A DNA stretch of 64,000 bases from Methanocella paludicola SANAE. Lineage in GTDB: Archaea; Halobacteriota; Methanocellia; Methanocellales; Methanocellaceae. A program made the position numbers and the translations under genes. Below, piece by piece: positions 61,909 through 64,000 of this stretch (positions are counted from its first letter, which is position 1; every line of letters begins with the position of its first letter). Location: NCBI RefSeq assembly GCF_000011005.1, contig NC_013665.1, forward strand, positions 2,457,501 through 2,521,500. Reading direction: 5' to 3'. The notes beneath the pieces were generated by a model. The model worked only from the letters and a program-made list of their open reading frames with translations, searched no databases and was not told where the DNA came from.

Positions 61909-62625
61909 TTACTTGAATATCTCGGGGACGATGAGCTTCGCGGCCTCGTCGTAAGCGGCCATAAGGTCGCCCTTGTCGAACCTGAACACGTCCTTGTCCA
62001 GGCTCTGGCGGGTGTCCTTCTTCCAGAGGCGCATGGTGTCCGGCGATATCTCGTCCGCCACGACGATCTTCTTGTCCACCTTGCCGAACTCGAGCTTGAA
62101 GTCCGGGAGGAGCAGGCCCCTCTCGTCGAAGAACTGCTGCAGGATCTCGTTCACCCTGAGGGAGATCTTCCTGATCTTGCGGATCTCCTTGTCGCTGGCG
62201 ATGCCCAGGGCGATGGCGATGTCGTCGTTGAGCATGGGATCGTGGGCCGCGTCGTTCTTGTAGTCCATGACGATCAGGGTCGGGTCGAACTTCTGGCCCT
62301 CCTTGAAGCCGTACTTCCTGACGATGGAGCCGGCGGCGTAGTTCCTGGGGATGACCTCGATCTTGACCATGTCGCAGGCGTGCACGAGCATCTCGTCCTC
62401 GGAGACCATCTTGATATAGTGAGTGCTGATGCCGTTATCGGCAAGCAGCTTGAACAGCTTCGCCGATATCTGGGCGTTGTAGTACCCCTTGCCCTTCATG
62501 TTGGCCTTTTTTGCCCCGTCGCCCGCGGTCACGTCGTCCCTGAACTTGACGATGTAGCGCTTCGGGTCCGTCGTCGCATAGACCGTTTTGGCCTTCCCGC
62601 TGTATAATGCGTCCCCTTTAATCAT
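61909..62625 (-). CDS. purC: phosphoribosylaminoimidazole-succinocarboxamide synthase
   Basis: A 238-residue SAICAR synthetase, the step of purine synthesis joining CAIR and aspartate. Diagnostic stretches are LYSGKAKTVYATTDPKRYIVKFRDDVTAGDG, the ATP-binding N-terminal region, VIPRNYAAGSIVRKYGF, LKFDEIS-like IVVADEISPDTMRLW and DLMAAYDEAAKLIVPE. ATG at 62625 has AGGTGATG just upstream and replaces the track-like longer start at 62634. It is a single gene divergent from hypB. Confidence 0.96.
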   Translation of the reverse strand: MIKGDALYSGKAKTVYATTDPKRYIVKFRDDVTAGDGAKKANMKGKGYYNAQISAKLFKLLADNGISTHYIKMVSEDEMLVHACDMVKIEVIPRNYAAGSIVRKYGFKEGQKFDPTLIVMDYKNDAAHDPMLNDDIAIALGIASDKEIRKIRKISLRVNEILQQFFDERGLLLPDFKLEFGKVDKKIVVADEISPDTMRLWKKDTRQSLDKDVFRFDKGDLMAAYDEAAKLIVPEIFK

Positions 62626-62792
62626 GGTCATCACCTATGATATAATTCGAATTAATGAATGAAACCTTTCGGTATTTTGTCTATACAAGGCGATTTTTGC
62701 TTATAAAGCTTCACATAATCCCCTGTGTTGGCGACAAATATTTATTGCACCATCATGAACTATGGTTAATTCTTATCATTTAGGTGAGACCT

Positions 62793-63443
62793 TTGCACAA
62801 AGTCGAAGTCAATGTAGGCGCCAACGTCACCGAGGCCAACCGCAGGGAGGCCGAGGAGAACCGCGAGCACCTGGACGAGCACGGCGTTAAGGCCGTGGAC
62901 ATTCTCGGGGCGGTGGGCTCGGGTAAGACCATGCTCATCGAGAAGCTGACCCCCATATTACAAAAGCGGGGCATGAAGGTAGGCGCCATTGTCGGGGACT
63001 GCTATGGCGACGACGACTACCAGCGCATCCACTCGTTAAAAATACCCACGCAGAACCTGAACACGGGCACAGAGTGCCACCTGGACGCCCACATGGTCCA
63101 CCATGCGCTCCACAAGCTCCCGCTGGACGACATAAACTTCTTATTCATCGAGAACGTCGGCAACATGGTCTGCCCCACGGACTTCCCCGTCGGCAGCCAC
63201 AAGCGCGTCGTCATCGTGAGCGTCACGGAAGGCGACGACGTGGTCAACAAGCACCCCGCCATGTTCAGGGAGTGCGAGATCGGCATCATCAACAAGGTCG
63301 ACCTGGCCGAGGCGGTGGGCGCGAGCGTCGAGAGGATGGAGAGGGACATGAAGCGCCACAACTCGAACATTAAGATCCTCAAGACCAACCTGAAGAAGGG
63401 AGTCGGCGTAGAAGAGCTGGCCGACATGCTCCTGAAGAACTAA
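62793..63443 (+). CDS. hypB: hydrogenase nickel incorporation protein HypB
   Basis: A 216-residue SIMIBI-class GTPase that, with HypA, inserts nickel into [NiFe]-hydrogenases. Walker A is LGAVGSGKTMLIEKL (about 36-50), switch-like GDCYGDDDYQRI, the metal-binding TGTECHLDAHM (Cys and His), and the guanine-binding INKVDLAE. The N-terminal Cys-rich extension of bacterial HypB is absent, as usual in archaea. TTG at 62793 is preferred: AGGTGA at 62782-62787 is 5 bases away and the family starts MHKVEV. The following 29-residue gene may belong to the same message. Confidence 0.95.
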   Translation: MHKVEVNVGANVTEANRREAEENREHLDEHGVKAVDILGAVGSGKTMLIEKLTPILQKRGMKVGAIVGDCYGDDDYQRIHSLKIPTQNLNTGTECHLDAHMVHHALHKLPLDDINFLFIENVGNMVCPTDFPVGSHKRVVIVSVTEGDDVVNKHPAMFRECEIGIINKVDLAEAVGASVERMERDMKRHNSNIKILKTNLKKGVGVEELADMLLKN

Positions 63444-63501
63444 GTATTTGTATGATGACTGCTCAATAAAAAAATAACGACCTATAAAGAGGTGAGCATA
63501 A

Positions 63502-63591
63502 ATGGCAGGATGTGGATGTGGATGTGGCAGCAGCACGAAGCCCAAGACCGCCGCGAAGGCGACTAAGAAGGCTGCGCCCAAGAAGAAATAA
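63502..63591 (+). CDS. tiny Cys/Lys-rich protein, 29 aa
   Basis: A 29-residue peptide with three alternating cysteines (MAGCGCGCGSS) and a basic tail (TKPKTAAKATKKAAPKKK). A good ribosome site GAGGTGA lies 5-6 bases before the ATG, and a hairpin terminator follows, so it looks like a real gene. The CGCGCG run could bind Ni, Zn or an Fe-S cluster; the Lys tail could bind nucleic acid. It is 58 bases after hypB, so a metal-handling role is suggested by position only. Confidence 0.6.
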   Translation: MAGCGCGCGSSTKPKTAAKATKKAAPKKK

Positions 63592-63609
63592 TTCTGATTT
63601 TATCATTAT

Positions 63610-63633
63610 GGGGCTGCAGGCCCCGGCTTTTTT
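63610..63633 (+). terminator. hairpin terminator after the tiny Cys/Lys gene
   Basis: A 5-bp stem GGGGC / GCCCC with loop TGCAG, followed by GGC and a T-run (63628-63633). Confidence 0.65.
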
Positions 63634-63685
63634 ATAACATTTGCCCTTCGAAAAGATTATTTGCCAGCCATGCCTCGTTTAATCT

Positions 63686-64000
63686 ATGAGCCTGCTCACT
63701 GACCTTGAAGACCTGGCGAGGGACGAGGGCGCCGACTTTTTCGGCGTGGCCGACCTGGCGCCCGCTCGCGATGCCATATTAGATCAGGGAGGCGAGATCG
63801 TCGCCGGTTATCCCCGGGCCATATCCCTCGGCTTCAGGCTATTCGACCCGCTCGTGGACCAGCTACCCGGGAGGCGAGAGAGGGCTGTAGCCGTAAGCTA
63901 CCGGCTACATTGCTACGATGTCATCAACCAGAGGCTGGACCTGCTGGCCTCAAGGCTCTCGAGCGTCATCCAGCGCTCGGGATATAAGGCATTCCCGGTG
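63686..64000 (+). CDS. QueG-like (epoxyqueuosine reductase family) protein, partial
   Basis: The first 105 residues of a protein cut by the window end. It opens [27 protein letters not shown], then [20 protein letters not shown] and [34 protein letters not shown], the pattern of the N-terminal domain of epoxyqueuosine-reductase-like Fe-S/corrinoid proteins. In archaea such proteins may not make queuosine; many are stand-alone corrinoid or Fe-S reductases. The C-terminal ferredoxin part, which would confirm this, lies outside. Confidence 0.7.
   Translation, partial: MSLLTDLEDLARDEGADFFGVADLAPARDAILDQGGEIVAGYPRAISLGFRLFDPLVDQLPGRRERAVAVSYRLHCYDVINQRLDLLASRLSSVIQRSGYKAFPV

Overview
The window looks like a chromosome segment of a methanogenic archaeon, most probably a Methanocella relative (Methanocellales). 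The pointers are a sirohydrochlorin chelatase of the short CbiX/CfbA type, archaeal-type tRNA(His) guanylyltransferase, HypB, short archaeal ThiC, several KaiC-like RecA ATPases, Lrp/AsnC regulators, AN1 zinc-finger and PGF-CTERM proteins, TATA-type promoters with many leaderless or Shine-Dalgarno starts, and a euryarchaeal style of gene order. The genus is inferred from gene content; no database search was possible.

Left block (1-25,860), GC-rich core genes: a flavodoxin, Fe-S and zinc-finger proteins, a tRNA-Ser, a TrkA/TrkH potassium uptake pair, ThiD, a two-gene ABC exporter, aspartate kinase, a membrane serine protease, tRNA-Val, a KaiC-like ATPase coupled to a roadblock-like protein, an M29-like aminopeptidase, a regulator divergent from an SsuABC/NitT-type ABC importer, a second KaiC-like ATPase followed by three membrane proteins, and a translationally coupled thiC-cbiX pair.

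Middle block (about 25,870-52,870), an AT-richer accessory island for cell-surface polysaccharide. It holds secreted proteins (one PGF-CTERM protein, two paralogous TIM-barrel glycosidase-like enzymes, a beta-propeller protein sharing their carbohydrate-binding module), a co-directional cluster (DUF362, three GT4 glycosyltransferases, an alpha/alpha-toroid protein, a polysaccharide-deacetylase-like protein, a flippase, a FemAB-like transferase), a multi-membrane protein, a UDP-sugar dehydrogenase, a DUF1616 protein, a GT2 enzyme and a broken IS5-like element. At each edge lies a closely related Lrp/AsnC gene next to a Thr(UGU)-like tRNA gene in which the universal U33 is replaced; the left one is clearly decayed.

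Right block (52,870-64,000), GC-rich core again: two Lrp/AsnC regulators, a KaiC-like ATPase with a degenerate second half, a TraB-family membrane protein, a site-2 protease with CBS domains, a PRC-barrel protein, an MFS transporter, Thg1, a sugar O-acetyltransferase, PurC, HypB with a tiny Cys/Lys protein, and the start of a QueG-like protein.

The most unusual structure is a family of non-coding, nested palindromic elements (7596-8022, 17158-17785, 58569-59243, and a relative at 11774-11947). Their arms are built from short decayed units (GCGAAG-type outside, CTCTGTG/CTCCGTG-type inside), so a whole element can fold back on itself. They sit only between genes, mostly between convergent ones, and encode nothing recognisable.
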